Assembly (NCBI GenBank): GCA_049292975.1 | Contig: JBATRZ010000058.1 | Location: forward strand, 1 to 57,850 | Length of the DNA: 57,850 bases | Source of the DNA: JBGSWE01 sp049292975 | Lineage (GTDB): Bacteria > Patescibacteriota > Saccharimonadia > Saccharimonadales > JACDBH01 | Direction of reading: 5' to 3' | Part shown: positions 33,320-41,378 of the stretch, piece after piece | Numbering within the stretch: position 1 is the first letter of the stretch | How the letters are laid out: each line of letters starts with the position of its first letter | Notes under the pieces: model-generated | Told to the model about the DNA's origin: nothing | The model's database searches: none | The model's input: the letters and a program-made list of their open reading frames with translations, nothing else | Translations under genes and position numbers: made by a program

Positions 33320-33518
33320 GGTGCAGGGTGTAGGATTCGAACCCGAGAAGTGCCAGTGGCACTTCGAGTTCACGCCCAATGAGCTAATACGAATCAGTTG
33401 GGATGCTGAGATTGCATACACTTGCACCACTTGTATCACGCTGAGGTTCGGATTCTACTTTCTCATCGAAGATATGCAATAAAATAACCCCTCAAGGAGG
33501 GGCTAATTTATTGCATCT
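33320..33518 (-). mobile_element. mini-insert bounded by duplicated tRNA-Tyr 3' end
   Basis: The 24-mer at the tRNA-Tyr 3' end (33520-33543) recurs exactly at 33320-33343, 200 bases away. In tRNA sense the insert holds a terminator (33487-33507, CCCCTC/GAGGGG), a D-arm-like TTAGCTCATTGGG, then GAACTC and the palindrome GAAGTGCCACTGGCACTTC directly before the T-arm copy TCGGGTTCGAATCC. No integrase. Confidence 0.62.
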
Positions 33519-33604
33519 TGGTGCAGGGTGTAGGATTCGAACCTACGAAGGCGAAAGCCGACAGATTTACAGTCTGTTGTGTTTGACCGCTTCACTAACC
33601 CTGC
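33519..33604 (-). tRNA. tRNA-Tyr (GTA anticodon)
   Basis: Class II tRNA. Acceptor GCAGGGT with its 3' partner ACCCTGC, anticodon stem ACAGA/TCTGT with loop CTGTAAA (anticodon GTA), long variable arm CGGCTTTCGCC, T loop GGTTCGAATCC, encoded CCA. Confidence 0.95.
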
Positions 33605-33639
33605 TCGTCGAGGTGTGATAGTTGTGTTGCCAAGCTGCT

Positions 33640-33820
33640 GGCAAAATGAATTTGCCCAGCATCTCCAGCAACCCAACTAAGCCCCCTCCTCTTCAAATCC
33701 GAGAATCCTCTCTCGGATTTGGCAGCTTTTGCGAGAGGATTCGCAAAAGCTAAAGAAGTAGCGGTGCGAGACCTAGGGCAAAAGGCTTTGAAACTTGTTT
33801 TTAAAGAATTTTGCCCTAGG
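33640..33820. repeat. cluster of three perfect palindromes
   Basis: AAATCCGAGA/TCTCGGATTT (33695-33704, 33711-33720), AGCTTTTGCGA/TCGCAAAAGCT (33724-33734, 33741-33751) and CCTAGGGCAAAA/TTTTGCCCTAGG (33772-33783, 33809-33820), plus an imperfect GCTGGCAAA/TTTGCCCAGC near 33635-33660. No gene; long antisense-like frames here are not credible. Confidence 0.7.
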
Positions 33821-33838
33821 TTGGAACCAGTTAGGACG

Positions 33839-33981
33839 TGGAGCCACTTGTCGGATTCGAACCCGAAGAAGTCCGGGGGACTTCTGAGTTCATCCTCGAG
33901 CAGCGCGTGTATCACTATACATGCTTAGACTCTGTTGGCCTAGTGCTTGCTTGACGCTAAGGTTCGAATCTTCGAAAAGTA
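33839..33981 (-). mobile_element. mini-insert bounded by duplicated tRNA-Thr(TGT) 3' end
   Basis: The 25-mer at the tRNA-Thr 3' end (33982-34006, including the CCA complement) recurs exactly at 33839-33863, 143 bases away. In tRNA sense the insert ends ATGAACTC, the palindrome AGAAGTCCCCCGGACTTCT, then TCGGGTTCGAATCC, the same plan as the tRNA-Tyr insert but with different stem bases. Confidence 0.62.
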
Positions 33982-34058
33982 TGGAGCCACTTGTCGGATT
34001 CGAACCGACGACCCTCTGTTTACAAAACAGATGCTCTAACCAGCTGAGCTAAAGTGGC
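33982..34058 (-). tRNA. tRNA-Thr (TGT anticodon)
   Basis: Acceptor GCCACTT/AAGTGGC, D arm TAGCTCAGCTGGTTAGAGC, anticodon stem TCTGT/ACAGA with loop TTTGTAA (anticodon TGT), T loop GGTTCGAATCC, encoded CCA. All arms pair perfectly. Confidence 0.95.
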
Positions 34059-34081
34059 ATATGTTAATTGTAACTTATTAA

Positions 34082-34227
34082 GGTTCGAACCGACGGTCAC
34101 CTTCGGCGACCCCGGAACTTCATCTTTGAAAACCAGTTTTCAAGAGAAGATTCCCTTGCGAAATGCCACTGGCATTTCTCACCTCTGTTTACAAAACTGA
34201 TGCTCTAACCAGCTGAGCTAAAGTGGC
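34082..34227 (-). pseudogene. tRNA-Thr(TGT) copy interrupted by a palindrome array
   Basis: The 5' 46 bases (34227-34182) match tRNA-Thr(TGT) with one mismatch that breaks an anticodon-stem pair. Then about 85 bases of hairpins follow: GAAATGCCA/TGGCATTTC, TTGAAAAC/GTTTTCAA, GGTCGCC/GGTGACC. A T-arm piece, CGTCGGTTCGAACC, ends it; the acceptor 3' strand is missing. It is the first tRNA-like sequence after the promoter at 34276. Most likely a pseudogene. Confidence 0.68.
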
Positions 34228-34247
34228 GTAGTCGCCGATACCGAGGC

Positions 34248-34276
34248 ATTTTAACAGATACGGCGCTTTACTTCAA
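34248..34276 (-). promoter_or_regulatory. promoter of the tRNA-Thr/Tyr cluster
   Basis: Minus strand TTGAAG (34276-34271), 17-base spacer, TAAAAT (34253-34248). The predicted start near 34241 is 14 bases before the interrupted tRNA. Confidence 0.72.
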
Positions 34277-34288
34277 CAATCCGATGGG

Positions 34289-34942
34289 CTAGATAACGAC
34301 TTTGCGGGGGCGCAGGACGCGGCGGGGCTTGCCGGCGGGCATGATGAGCTTGCCAAGCTTGGCCTTCATTATGTCGGCTTCGGTGTGCATGTCTTTGGAC
34401 TCGTAAGCACGGATAAGCAGCTGGAAGGTCTCCGGGTTTGGTTCCAGCTCGGTAGCTTTCTCAAGCTCGAGCAGCATCATCTTATCATTGCCCAGCTTCT
34501 CCTGCACCTTGGCATAGGCGATATGGCGGGCAGCCAGGCCGTCTTCTAGCTTCAGGGCTTGCTCGAAAGCCAGACCGGCCTTTTCGTAGTTTTCTGTCTC
34601 ATAATAAATAAGACCCAGGTTGTGCAAGCTGCTTGCACTTGGGTCTATGGAGCTGGCGATCTCGAAACAATCTATGGCGTCTTTGTACTCTTTTTGCTTG
34701 GCATACAGGATACCCAGGCGGTTGTAGGCGGCAGCGTTCTTCTGGTCTATCTTCAGTATAGTCAAGAGAGCCTTCTCGGCGCGCAAAAAGCGGTTTTCGC
34801 GCATGCCCTGGTGGGCGATATCCCACAATTTGCCTAAACGGTCAGATATGCGCTCCGCAGCTGGTGATAACTCGGTATCACGGACACGCGTACTGCGGAA
34901 CGCGAGAATTCCAAATCCCACTACGAACGCTAAGGAAAACAT
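34289..34942 (-). CDS. membrane-anchored TPR protein
   Basis: 217 aa. An N-terminal hydrophobic anchor (MFSLAFVVGFGILAF) is followed by about four tetratricopeptide repeats at 45-185 (AAAYNRLGILYAKQKEYKDA; SSLHNLGLIYYETENYEKAG). TPRs mediate protein-protein contacts. The C-terminus is basic (KPRRVLRPRKVVI). A minus-strand TAAAAT ends 7 bases before the ATG, suggesting a leaderless message, although it also follows holB closely. Confidence 0.85.
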   Translation of the reverse strand: MFSLAFVVGFGILAFRSTRVRDTELSPAAERISDRLGKLWDIAHQGMRENRFLRAEKALLTILKIDQKNAAAYNRLGILYAKQKEYKDAIDCFEIASSIDPSASSLHNLGLIYYETENYEKAGLAFEQALKLEDGLAARHIAYAKVQEKLGNDKMMLLELEKATELEPNPETFQLLIRAYESKDMHTEADIMKAKLGKLIMPAGKPRRVLRPRKVVI

Positions 34943-34962
34943 AAACTCTATTTTATCACACC

Positions 34963-35832
34963 TTAGAGTGAGAGGAACAGGTTGTCTAAGAGTAGCTTCA
35001 TATTGGGGTTATATATCAGATGTTCAGAAGATTCCGCCACGATCGCCTGCCGCTGCCGCCATTGCTCTACCGCTCCAGGCCGTTGCTGTTTGGCGGCTGC
35101 GGCCAGCGCCGCGTGGGTGATGCGGATTAGTGCGTTCAGCAGCAGTCTGGCTTGCTGCTTGTCTTTGGCCAGTTCATCTGTACGCAGCAGCCGTTTGCCA
35201 GGATTTTCGGCTAGTATCTGCTTGGCCAGCGAGACTTGGGCTATCAGCGGGTGGTTTTCGTTTTCCAGCAGAGAATACAACAACCCAGCCTGGCCCTGTG
35301 ACAGGGCGTAGCATTTAGCAATATCACTGCCCTTTTTGCCGCGGGCTTTAAAGTATCCGGTAGCCTGGGTCTCTGATACGGGCAGGATAGCGAGTTCTTG
35401 TGTGCGTGAGGTTATGGTCGGCAACAGTATTTCGGGGTGGGCGGCCGTAAGGATGATGGCGGTGTCTGCAGGCGGTTCTTCTAGTGTCTTCAGTAAGGCG
35501 TTCTGGGTCTCGGTGCGCATGCGTTCTGCCCGGTCGATGATAACCGCGCGGTTTAGCTTGCTTTCAGCAGATGGAACCTTGAGTTTCAAGAACTGCTGCA
35601 AACTACGGATTTCCTCAATTGCTATGTAATCCTCTTTAGGATTGATGCGTTGAAGATAAGCATATCCGTTCAACTTAGCGGCTGGAATGCCAAGCAGGCC
35701 TGCGGCCACCTGCGCAGCCAGTGTCTCTTTGCCGCTGCCATCCGCACCGCTAATCAGTATGCTGTTAGGCTGGTTGGCAATCAGGCGCCCAATTTGGGTC
35801 ATAGTCTTGGGGTGTAGCAGCAGTTCAGGCAT
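34963..35832 (-). CDS. holB: DNA polymerase III delta' subunit-like clamp-loader ATPase
   Basis: 289 aa from MPELLLHPKTMTQIGRLIAN; the frame extends 18 codons upstream but that lies in the rluA-family gene. The P-loop is degenerate-looking GADGSGKETLA; RAVIIDRAERMRTETQNALL, LLKTLEEPPADT and PTITSRTQ match clamp-loader subunits. No zinc cysteines. It overlaps the pseudouridine synthase gene by 8 bases, so it is translationally coupled. Confidence 0.82.
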   Translation of the reverse strand: MPELLLHPKTMTQIGRLIANQPNSILISGADGSGKETLAAQVAAGLLGIPAAKLNGYAYLQRINPKEDYIAIEEIRSLQQFLKLKVPSAESKLNRAVIIDRAERMRTETQNALLKTLEEPPADTAIILTAAHPEILLPTITSRTQELAILPVSETQATGYFKARGKKGSDIAKCYALSQGQAGLLYSLLENENHPLIAQVSLAKQILAENPGKRLLRTDELAKDKQQARLLLNALIRITHAALAAAAKQQRPGAVEQWRQRQAIVAESSEHLIYNPNMKLLLDNLFLSL

Positions 35833-36688
35833 GAGGATATTTTCCGAATGCTTCAGGTAATGCTGAGGTAAACACCATATGCTCATGGTTTGGCAGCGTT
35901 ATTTCTAGCTTGGCGGCATGCAGCATTAGCTGCCCAGCCGGCTCGCCGCCGTACAGCTCATCACCTACGATGGGGTGGTTAAGTTCTTTCAGATGTACAC
36001 GTAATTGGTGGGTGCGGCCGGTCTCGGGCGTGAGCTCGAGCAGGCTGTGTTTACCATCGGCCGCAACCGTCTTATAGCGGGTCAAAGCGTGTTTGCCAGC
36101 CTCGGAGACATGAAACTGCTGGGGCTTGGCAGGATTGCGTGCAACCGGCATGTCTATCACTCCATCTCCGGTTGGCATACTGCCGGAGATGACGGCCATA
36201 TACGTCTTAAGTACCTTACGGGCCGAGAACTGCCTTTGCAGCCAGCTCAGGGCAGGAACGTTCTTGGCGCAAACCATCACGCCGCTGGTGGCCCGGTCAA
36301 GCCGGTGGACTATGCCCGCCCGTTCGCCGTCCTGATGGGTTATTTGGCGCACGAACGATGCCACCGATGGTTCATCAAAATAACGGCCGCGGGCGTGACT
36401 AATGATGCCGTTTGGCTTATCTACCACAAGTACGTCATCATCTTGGTAGATAATAGGCAGATCAATGTCTTCTATCTTGATGTCTAACGGCGAGAGGTCG
36501 GCTTTGATGCGGTCATTAGGCCGCACTTTTATGCCCGGCTTGGTTACTTTGTCATTCAGCCATACCAGCTCCATATCAAAGAGCTTGGCCAGGGCGGCGC
36601 GCGGAAACTGCGGCAGCAGATCCGCCAGTAGCTTGTCTGTCCGTTTCCCCACCAATTCTTCGGATACGCGCACCGAAAAAATAGGCAT
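35825..36688 (-). CDS. RluA/RluD-family 23S rRNA pseudouridine synthase
   Basis: 287 aa. An S4 RNA-binding domain at about 14-75 (RTDKLLADLLPQFPRAALAK) precedes the catalytic domain with GIVHRLDRATSGVMVCAK, where the Asp of HRLD is catalytic. C-terminal TGRTHQLRVHL is also conserved. It isomerises uridines in large-subunit rRNA; the exact site is not assigned. It abuts trpS (one base apart). Confidence 0.92.
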   Translation of the reverse strand: MPIFSVRVSEELVGKRTDKLLADLLPQFPRAALAKLFDMELVWLNDKVTKPGIKVRPNDRIKADLSPLDIKIEDIDLPIIYQDDDVLVVDKPNGIISHARGRYFDEPSVASFVRQITHQDGERAGIVHRLDRATSGVMVCAKNVPALSWLQRQFSARKVLKTYMAVISGSMPTGDGVIDMPVARNPAKPQQFHVSEAGKHALTRYKTVAADGKHSLLELTPETGRTHQLRVHLKELNHPIVGDELYGGEPAGQLMLHAAKLEITLPNHEHMVFTSALPEAFGKYPHA

Positions 36689-37735
36689 CTAGCTTCGTAA
36701 CCCCACGGCTTTCTGTACTTTCAGCAGCGTTTCACCGGCAATTTTGTTCATGGCTGCTTCGGATGTCTCTAATTTTGCCTGAATAGCTTTGTCGTCTACT
36801 TTGGCCAGGCGGTTCTGCAAGCGCCACAGGAAATCTTTGGTAGCTTCGGCGGCTGCTTTTTTAAGATCGCCGTAGCTGGATTTGCCCAGCCAGTCGCGGT
36901 TTACTTCTTCTTGGGTCTGACCAGATAGTAAAGCCAGTATTTGTAGTAGGTTAGTAATGCCGGGCTGTTTGTCCCAATCAAAATTAATCACGCCTGCCGA
37001 ATCTGTTGTGGCGCTCATAACCTTCTTGGCGGCTACTTCAGGATCGTCGCCTAGGAATATCACGCCTTTGCCGCTGTCATCACTCTTGCTCATCTTCTTA
37101 CTAGGTACAGCCAAGTCCTTGATACGCAGGCCCTGATCCTTGCCGAAGAACTTATGCTGGTCTTTGACAGGCTTAGGCACTATGAACACAGCCTTGTGCC
37201 CAGATTTTTGTGCCAGACCGTTCATGCGGGTAGCGATATCGCGCGCAAATTCCAGGTGTTGGGTCTGGTCATCACCCACTGGTACATAGGTAGCGCCGTA
37301 CAGCAGGATATCTGCCGCCATAAGTACGGGGTAGTTGAATAGCCCTAAACTGATGCGGTCTTCGCTTAACTTACCGGCTTTGTCCTTGTACTGGGTCATG
37401 CGGGTCATTTCGCCGAAGCCCGTAAAGCAATCAAGAATCCAGGTTAGTTCAGAATGGGCTGGAACGAAGCTTTGGCGGTAGATGTGGATATCTGGCTTGT
37501 CCAGCGGCAGGCCGGCGGCCACGAATAGACGCAGATTGTGCCAGATCTGCTGCTGCAGCTTGGTAAGGTCGGTTGGAGTGGTGAAGCTGTGCAGGTCAGG
37601 CACGAACAGGTTTATCTGGTACTCATTGGCCTTGGTGGTGGCCATGTCTATCATCGGCAGAATGGCGCCAAAGTAGTTGCCCAGTGTCAAGTCGTTATTA
37701 GCCCGTATGCCCGTTAAGATAACTGGTTTAGTCAT
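36689..37735 (-). CDS. trpS: tryptophanyl-tRNA synthetase
   Basis: 348 aa, class Ic. The HIGH-like motif is LTLGNYFGAI near 17-26, GDDQTQHLEFARDIATRMN binds tRNA/tryptophan, and KMSKSDDSGKG is the KMSKS loop. Charges tRNA-Trp (one copy at 20211). An in-frame GTG two codons upstream exists; the ATG at 37735 is preferred because a minus-strand TATACT (37748-37743) places the transcript start within about one base of it. First gene of trpS-rluD-holB-TPR. Confidence 0.95.
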   Translation of the reverse strand: MTKPVILTGIRANNDLTLGNYFGAILPMIDMATTKANEYQINLFVPDLHSFTTPTDLTKLQQQIWHNLRLFVAAGLPLDKPDIHIYRQSFVPAHSELTWILDCFTGFGEMTRMTQYKDKAGKLSEDRISLGLFNYPVLMAADILLYGATYVPVGDDQTQHLEFARDIATRMNGLAQKSGHKAVFIVPKPVKDQHKFFGKDQGLRIKDLAVPSKKMSKSDDSGKGVIFLGDDPEVAAKKVMSATTDSAGVINFDWDKQPGITNLLQILALLSGQTQEEVNRDWLGKSSYGDLKKAAAEATKDFLWRLQNRLAKVDDKAIQAKLETSEAAMNKIAGETLLKVQKAVGLRS

Positions 37736-37909
37736 TATCACTAGTATAACTCAACGCCGGGTGAGAAATAAGAGCCTGCTGTTCTTGTACTGCTTTATTC
37801 GCTGTGCAGATTGCGCTTAAACCTTGCCGGCATTTCAGCCGTAATATAGATTTTTATTGGTTATTGAATTCCTGCAAGGCCCAACAGGGGGTGTTTGGAA
37901 GTCAATTAA

Positions 37910-38173
37910 CTAGTTTGTCAGCAGATGCAGCCCCAGCGCCAGCGCCGAACTAGACACTAAACAAATGGCCAGATGAGTCTTAGCCCGCCGCAGCGAGTAA
38001 CTCCTGCGGATGATGTAGGTCGTAAATACAATGCCCGGCAGCCCCAAAACAAAGCCCAGGATCCTTAGCTTCAAGGTCCCCGCATAAAGCGCCAGCATAA
38101 AGAACAGAATAGCCAAGACACTAACGGCAATGAGCCAGTAATCCTCAGGCCGGAAACGATGGAGTTTAAGCAT
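37910..38173 (-). CDS. small integral membrane protein
   Basis: 87 aa with three predicted membrane helices (about 12-31, 34-52, 67-85) joined by a basic loop RRSYSLRRAKTH. No known motif. A region of about 170 bases downstream of the trpS start and before this gene holds nothing recognisable. Confidence 0.6.
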   Translation of the reverse strand: MLKLHRFRPEDYWLIAVSVLAILFFMLALYAGTLKLRILGFVLGLPGIVFTTYIIRRSYSLRRAKTHLAICLVSSSALALGLHLLTN

Positions 38174-38198
38174 TTCGCTTAAAGTATATCAGAAGTAT

Positions 38199-38486
38199 TT
38201 ACGCTTGCGGTAATTTGACGCCAGCCTCTTTAGCTAAGGTAAGTATTTCCATATACGAACTGACTATTTTTTGTTCCAAATCATATTTTTCATAATGAGC
38301 TAACTTGCGAGTTGATGTCTGCAGCTCAGAGAGCATAGAGTAAATATCTTTAACGTCATTCTCGAGCGCTTTTAGTTTGCCTTCAAGGGTATCAAACCTT
38401 GGATCTATGCGTACATTAATAACGGATTCTAACTCTTCGCGAATTAACGTTCGTATCTGTTGATAATCAGCAGTGGCTAAGTTCAT
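38199..38486 (-). CDS. small coiled-coil protein
   Basis: 95 aa. Residues 10-65 are a predicted coiled coil (TLIREELESVINVRIDPRFD; KLKALENDVKDIYSML). Similar in plan to the plus-strand gene at 38878, with a shared DxRx(2)xLE-type segment, so distant paralogy is possible. Function unknown. Confidence 0.6.
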   Translation of the reverse strand: MNLATADYQQIRTLIREELESVINVRIDPRFDTLEGKLKALENDVKDIYSMLSELQTSTRKLAHYEKYDLEQKIVSSYMEILTLAKEAGVKLPQA

Positions 38487-38548
38487 TGTATATAGAAGTA
38501 TAACAAAATTTTCTAGAAGTATGCCAAACCCGCCAGACTCTCATTTCA

Positions 38549-38731
38549 CTACTTCTTCTTTTTCAAATCACCCAGATGACCGTGACCTTTGGTAACGGTT
38601 TTTGCATTGCTCTTCTTGGCATCGGCACGGATAGACTTGCCGATATTCGTTATATCCGTGAACCTGCCCTTCTTATCGCGCTCGGCATAATAACTTTTGC
38701 CACCAATTTTAATAATATCTCTCTTACCCAT
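38549..38731 (-). CDS. 60-aa basic protein, duplicate A
   Basis: MGKRDIIKIGGKSYYAERDK then a Lys/Arg-rich tail ending GHLGDLKKKK. Nearly identical to the gene at 39581-39763 (two residue differences). Probably nucleic-acid-associated by charge; no proven function. GGAGA precedes the start. Confidence 0.75.
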   Translation of the reverse strand: MGKRDIIKIGGKSYYAERDKKGRFTDITNIGKSIRADAKKSNAKTVTKGHGHLGDLKKKK

Positions 38732-38877
38732 CTCTTATCTCCAGGTTATACAAACTATCATATTACTTTTTTTATAAGGCGGTCAAAATTCGGCCCGAAA
38801 TCTGTTGATTTTAATCATCTTAACCATAAGTATAACAAAACTATTCTAATTCATATTAAGAGGTGTAAGATAAAGGT

Positions 38878-39111
38878 ATGAATGATGATGTAATCAACGA
38901 CCTGAAGCAATTTATTACAGCTACTGTCTCGCAAAGCGAAGAACGTATCACTAACGAATTAGATAATCGTATAACAAGGGTCGAGTCACAAATCTCAAGA
39001 TTAGAGCAGAAGGTGGACGATGGTTTTGCCACCATTGGTGACGTAATATCCGGTACTAACGACCAGCTAGCTGACCATGAAATTAGATTGTCCAAGCTAG
39101 AAACCGCCTAA
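38878..39111 (+). CDS. small coiled-coil protein
   Basis: 77 aa, an almost continuous heptad coiled coil (RITRVESQISRLEQKVDDGF). The start ATG is preceded by TAAGATAAAGGT: a -10-like TAAGAT six bases before ATG, which would give a leaderless message. Divergent from the 60-aa gene. Function unknown. Confidence 0.65.
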   Translation: MNDDVINDLKQFITATVSQSEERITNELDNRITRVESQISRLEQKVDDGFATIGDVISGTNDQLADHEIRLSKLETA

Positions 39112-39122
39112 GTTATACACGA

Positions 39123-39575
39123 ATGAGCAGACGAATCACGGCAAGAGGAATAATCTTTAAAGACGGCAAACTGTTCTGTGTACGTCTGAACGGCTACCGT
39201 GTTCCGGGCGGTGCAGCTACAGATTATTTGTGCACGCCAGGTGGCGGCTTGGATGACGGCGAAGGACTTATAAAGGCTATCGAGCGTGAAATAGTAGAAG
39301 AAACCGGTATAAGGCCGGATGTCGGTAACTTACTGTATATCCAGCAATATCCTGACGGTGAAGACAACGAACACCTAGAGCTGTTTTACCACGTGACCAA
39401 CGCGAATGATTACGAAACCGTAGACCTAACCCAAACTACTCACGGCGTAGAAGAAATAGCCGAATTCGGCTTTGTAGACCCCAAAACCACCCATGTGCTC
39501 CCCAAATTCCTAACCGAAACAAACATCGCAGAAGACATAAAAGCAGCAAGAACCCAAACCTTCACCTATCTCTAG
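39123..39575 (+). CDS. Nudix hydrolase
   Basis: 150 aa. The Nudix box is complete: GGGLDDGEGLIKAIEREIVE then ETGI (G-x5-E-x7-REUxEExGU), coordinating Mg2+. Hydrolyses nucleoside diphosphate-linked substrates; the exact one is unknown. It follows the coiled-coil gene by 11 bases, so the two are probably one unit, flanked on both sides by the duplicated 60-aa genes. Confidence 0.92.
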   Translation: MSRRITARGIIFKDGKLFCVRLNGYRVPGGAATDYLCTPGGGLDDGEGLIKAIEREIVEETGIRPDVGNLLYIQQYPDGEDNEHLELFYHVTNANDYETVDLTQTTHGVEEIAEFGFVDPKTTHVLPKFLTETNIAEDIKAARTQTFTYL

Positions 39576-39580
39576 ACGGC

Positions 39581-39763
39581 TTATTTCTTCTTTTTCAAAT
39601 CCCCTAGATGTCCGTGACCTTTGGTAACGGTTTTTGCATTGCTCTTCTTGGCATCGGCATGGATAGACTTGCCGATATTCGTTATATCTGTAAACCTACC
39701 CCTCTTATCGCGTTCAGCATAATAACTTTTGCCACCGATTTTGATAATATCTCTCTTACCCAT
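39581..39763 (-). CDS. 60-aa basic protein, duplicate B
   Basis: Same protein as at 38549-38731 with K21R and R35H changes; the DNA is also very similar. Ribosome binding site GGAGAAA. The two copies flank the coiled-coil/Nudix pair, pointing to a local duplication or gene conversion. Confidence 0.75.
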   Translation of the reverse strand: MGKRDIIKIGGKSYYAERDKRGRFTDITNIGKSIHADAKKSNAKTVTKGHGHLGDLKKKK

Positions 39764-39866
39764 CTGCTTTCTCCAATTAACACCTCAATTATATAAGAAA
39801 ACTGGGTATTCGAGCATCCCACTCATGCTTGACCACCAGATCATTGGCATGATCTAATTAACAGAG

Positions 39867-40301
39867 ATGCCAAACAATAAGTTATCTGGTGACGCGGGTG
39901 AAGTAGAGGTAACCCAACTTGTTCCATGCCCAAACTGCGGCAAGTCTTTGATGTTACTGCCACCAAGCTTTCCGATGGTGGACGTACAATGTGTGGGCTG
40001 TAACTTCCGCGCACAGATTAAAACCAACAATTCCAAACCAAAACCAGAGGTATTTGGTGCTGGCTGGGACATAACAGATAAAGTTCTTAAATCTGGCTAC
40101 CTAATGCCGCCACTTATTACGAACTTTAAGTGGGTTGAAAAAGGTGTAGAACACCAGAAAATACTTTTCTATCCGTTCATCCCAAAGAAGAATCTTAAGA
40201 AAAGAATATTGTCAGAAAACCACGCAACCCGCCCAAACTACAAAATGTTCAACTACACCGACTTAGATTCCCTCCCCCACTTCACTCTCTACGAAAAGTA
40301 A
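39867..40301 (+). CDS. DpnI-like nuclease-domain protein
   Basis: 144 aa. A zinc finger (CPNCGKSL...CVGC) encloses VDVQCVGCNFRAQIKTN, which lines up with the DpnI active-site segment (ADFYC..C..EFELK): Asp, then Q-x-K in place of E-x-K. The following RPNYKMFNYTDLDSLP also parallels the DpnI tail of its catalytic domain. The winged-helix C-terminal domain of DpnI is missing. It may be a restriction or DNA-repair nuclease; the Glu-to-Gln change leaves activity open. Confidence 0.62.
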   Translation: MPNNKLSGDAGEVEVTQLVPCPNCGKSLMLLPPSFPMVDVQCVGCNFRAQIKTNNSKPKPEVFGAGWDITDKVLKSGYLMPPLITNFKWVEKGVEHQKILFYPFIPKKNLKKRILSENHATRPNYKMFNYTDLDSLPHFTLYEK

Positions 40302-40444
40302 AGACCCTTTGGCTACGTCCTCAAGAATCTTATTGTGGATACACTACCCCTCTTTACATGGGTTCGCAGGGCATACGTTAGCGAATAACCTTAAATACAC
40401 ATTAAGTCAAACAGAATATGACAATATAGCGGTAAAATGAAGGT

Positions 40445-41128
40445 ATGTGCGGTAGATATACTTATTTAACTAGCGAAGAACTGATACATGAGTTTGACCT
40501 GTTACCGGCACAAGCTAACCAGCTGAACTTGCTGGCTGTGCCGGATAATTATAACGCGGCACCAGGTATGCAGATGCCCGTAATAATTAGAGGCGTGCAG
40601 GAGCATGTGCCAGAGCTAATGACCTGGGGTTTGATACCTGCCTGGACTAGGGGTAAATCACAGCTGAAGCTGATCAATGCCCGTAAAGAAGGTTTGTTTG
40701 AGAAATCCATGTGGAAGCGCCTGGTTAATACCCGCCGCTGTATCGTACCGGCCAGCGGGTTCTATGAATGGAAAAAGACGCCGGAAGGCAAAATACCATA
40801 TTATATCACCCCTAAAGATAGTAAAATTTTTAGTTTTGCCGGTCTGTGGGATGAATGGACTAATGACAAGGGTGTCATGATGAAAACATACACAATAATA
40901 ACCGCCGCGCCTAATCAAGAAATGGCTGCTATACATGACCGAATGCCGGTAATCCTTAGCAAAAATCAGGCTGGCATTTGGATGTCGCCTATAAATCTAA
41001 CTGAGGCACAAGCAGAAGACGTACTGCAACCAGCACCAGATGGCACACTGAGGCTGCAAAGGGTTAGCACAGCGGTAAACAGCACTAGAAATAACTACAA
41101 AGAGCTTATATATCCTCTGGAAGATTAG
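40445..41128 (+). CDS. SRAP/HMCES-YedK family DNA-protein crosslink protein
   Basis: 227 aa. The start must be ATG-TGC because Cys2 is the catalytic residue that crosslinks to abasic sites in single-stranded DNA. Other family motifs: DNYNAAPGMQMPV (active-site Asn), VNTRRCIVPASGFYEWKK and AIHDRMPVIL (active-site His). TAAAAT lies exactly six bases before the ATG (TAAAATGAAGGTATG), a leaderless geometry. Confidence 0.93.
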   Translation: MCGRYTYLTSEELIHEFDLLPAQANQLNLLAVPDNYNAAPGMQMPVIIRGVQEHVPELMTWGLIPAWTRGKSQLKLINARKEGLFEKSMWKRLVNTRRCIVPASGFYEWKKTPEGKIPYYITPKDSKIFSFAGLWDEWTNDKGVMMKTYTIITAAPNQEMAAIHDRMPVILSKNQAGIWMSPINLTEAQAEDVLQPAPDGTLRLQRVSTAVNSTRNNYKELIYPLED

Positions 41129-41130
41129 AA

Positions 41131-41152
41131 AACCGCCATAGATAGGCGGATT
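41131..41152 (+). terminator. hairpin after the SRAP gene
   Basis: AACCGCC and GGCGGATT arms just after the stop, with a weak T-run. Confidence 0.5.
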
Positions 41153-41378
41153 TCTATATTTAATAATAACATTATACCATGCCTGGCAATAGCTTGTATC
41201 TGTTAATAGGCTTTTCACACACCTTTCACGGCCGCATGCCGTAAAATAAATGCCAAAATATCTTCTGCCCCGCTGTCCAGCGGGCTATCCATCGGCTTCT
41301 GGGTCTGGGCATGCAAGCTGTCCCCTAAATTAGCTTCATCAAACCCTCGAGTTGGTTTTTGACCAAACACTTAAACTG
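41153..41378. other. gene-free spacer
   Basis: No supported gene. It contains CCCGCTGTCCAGCGGG (41270-41285) and otherwise nothing recognisable. Confidence 0.4.

Noticed and set aside
33201..33482. 93-codon plus-strand frame in the tRNA region
   Set aside because: It runs through the duplicated tRNA-Tyr 3' end and palindromes; a chance opening.
33595..33928. Two overlapping frames of about 70-105 codons on opposite strands
   Set aside because: Both arise from the palindrome cluster, which keeps frames open on both strands; no start signals.
34082..34227. Functional tRNA with a group I intron
   Set aside because: The interruption is in the variable/T region, not the anticodon loop, is too short for a group I intron, and the acceptor 3' strand is missing.
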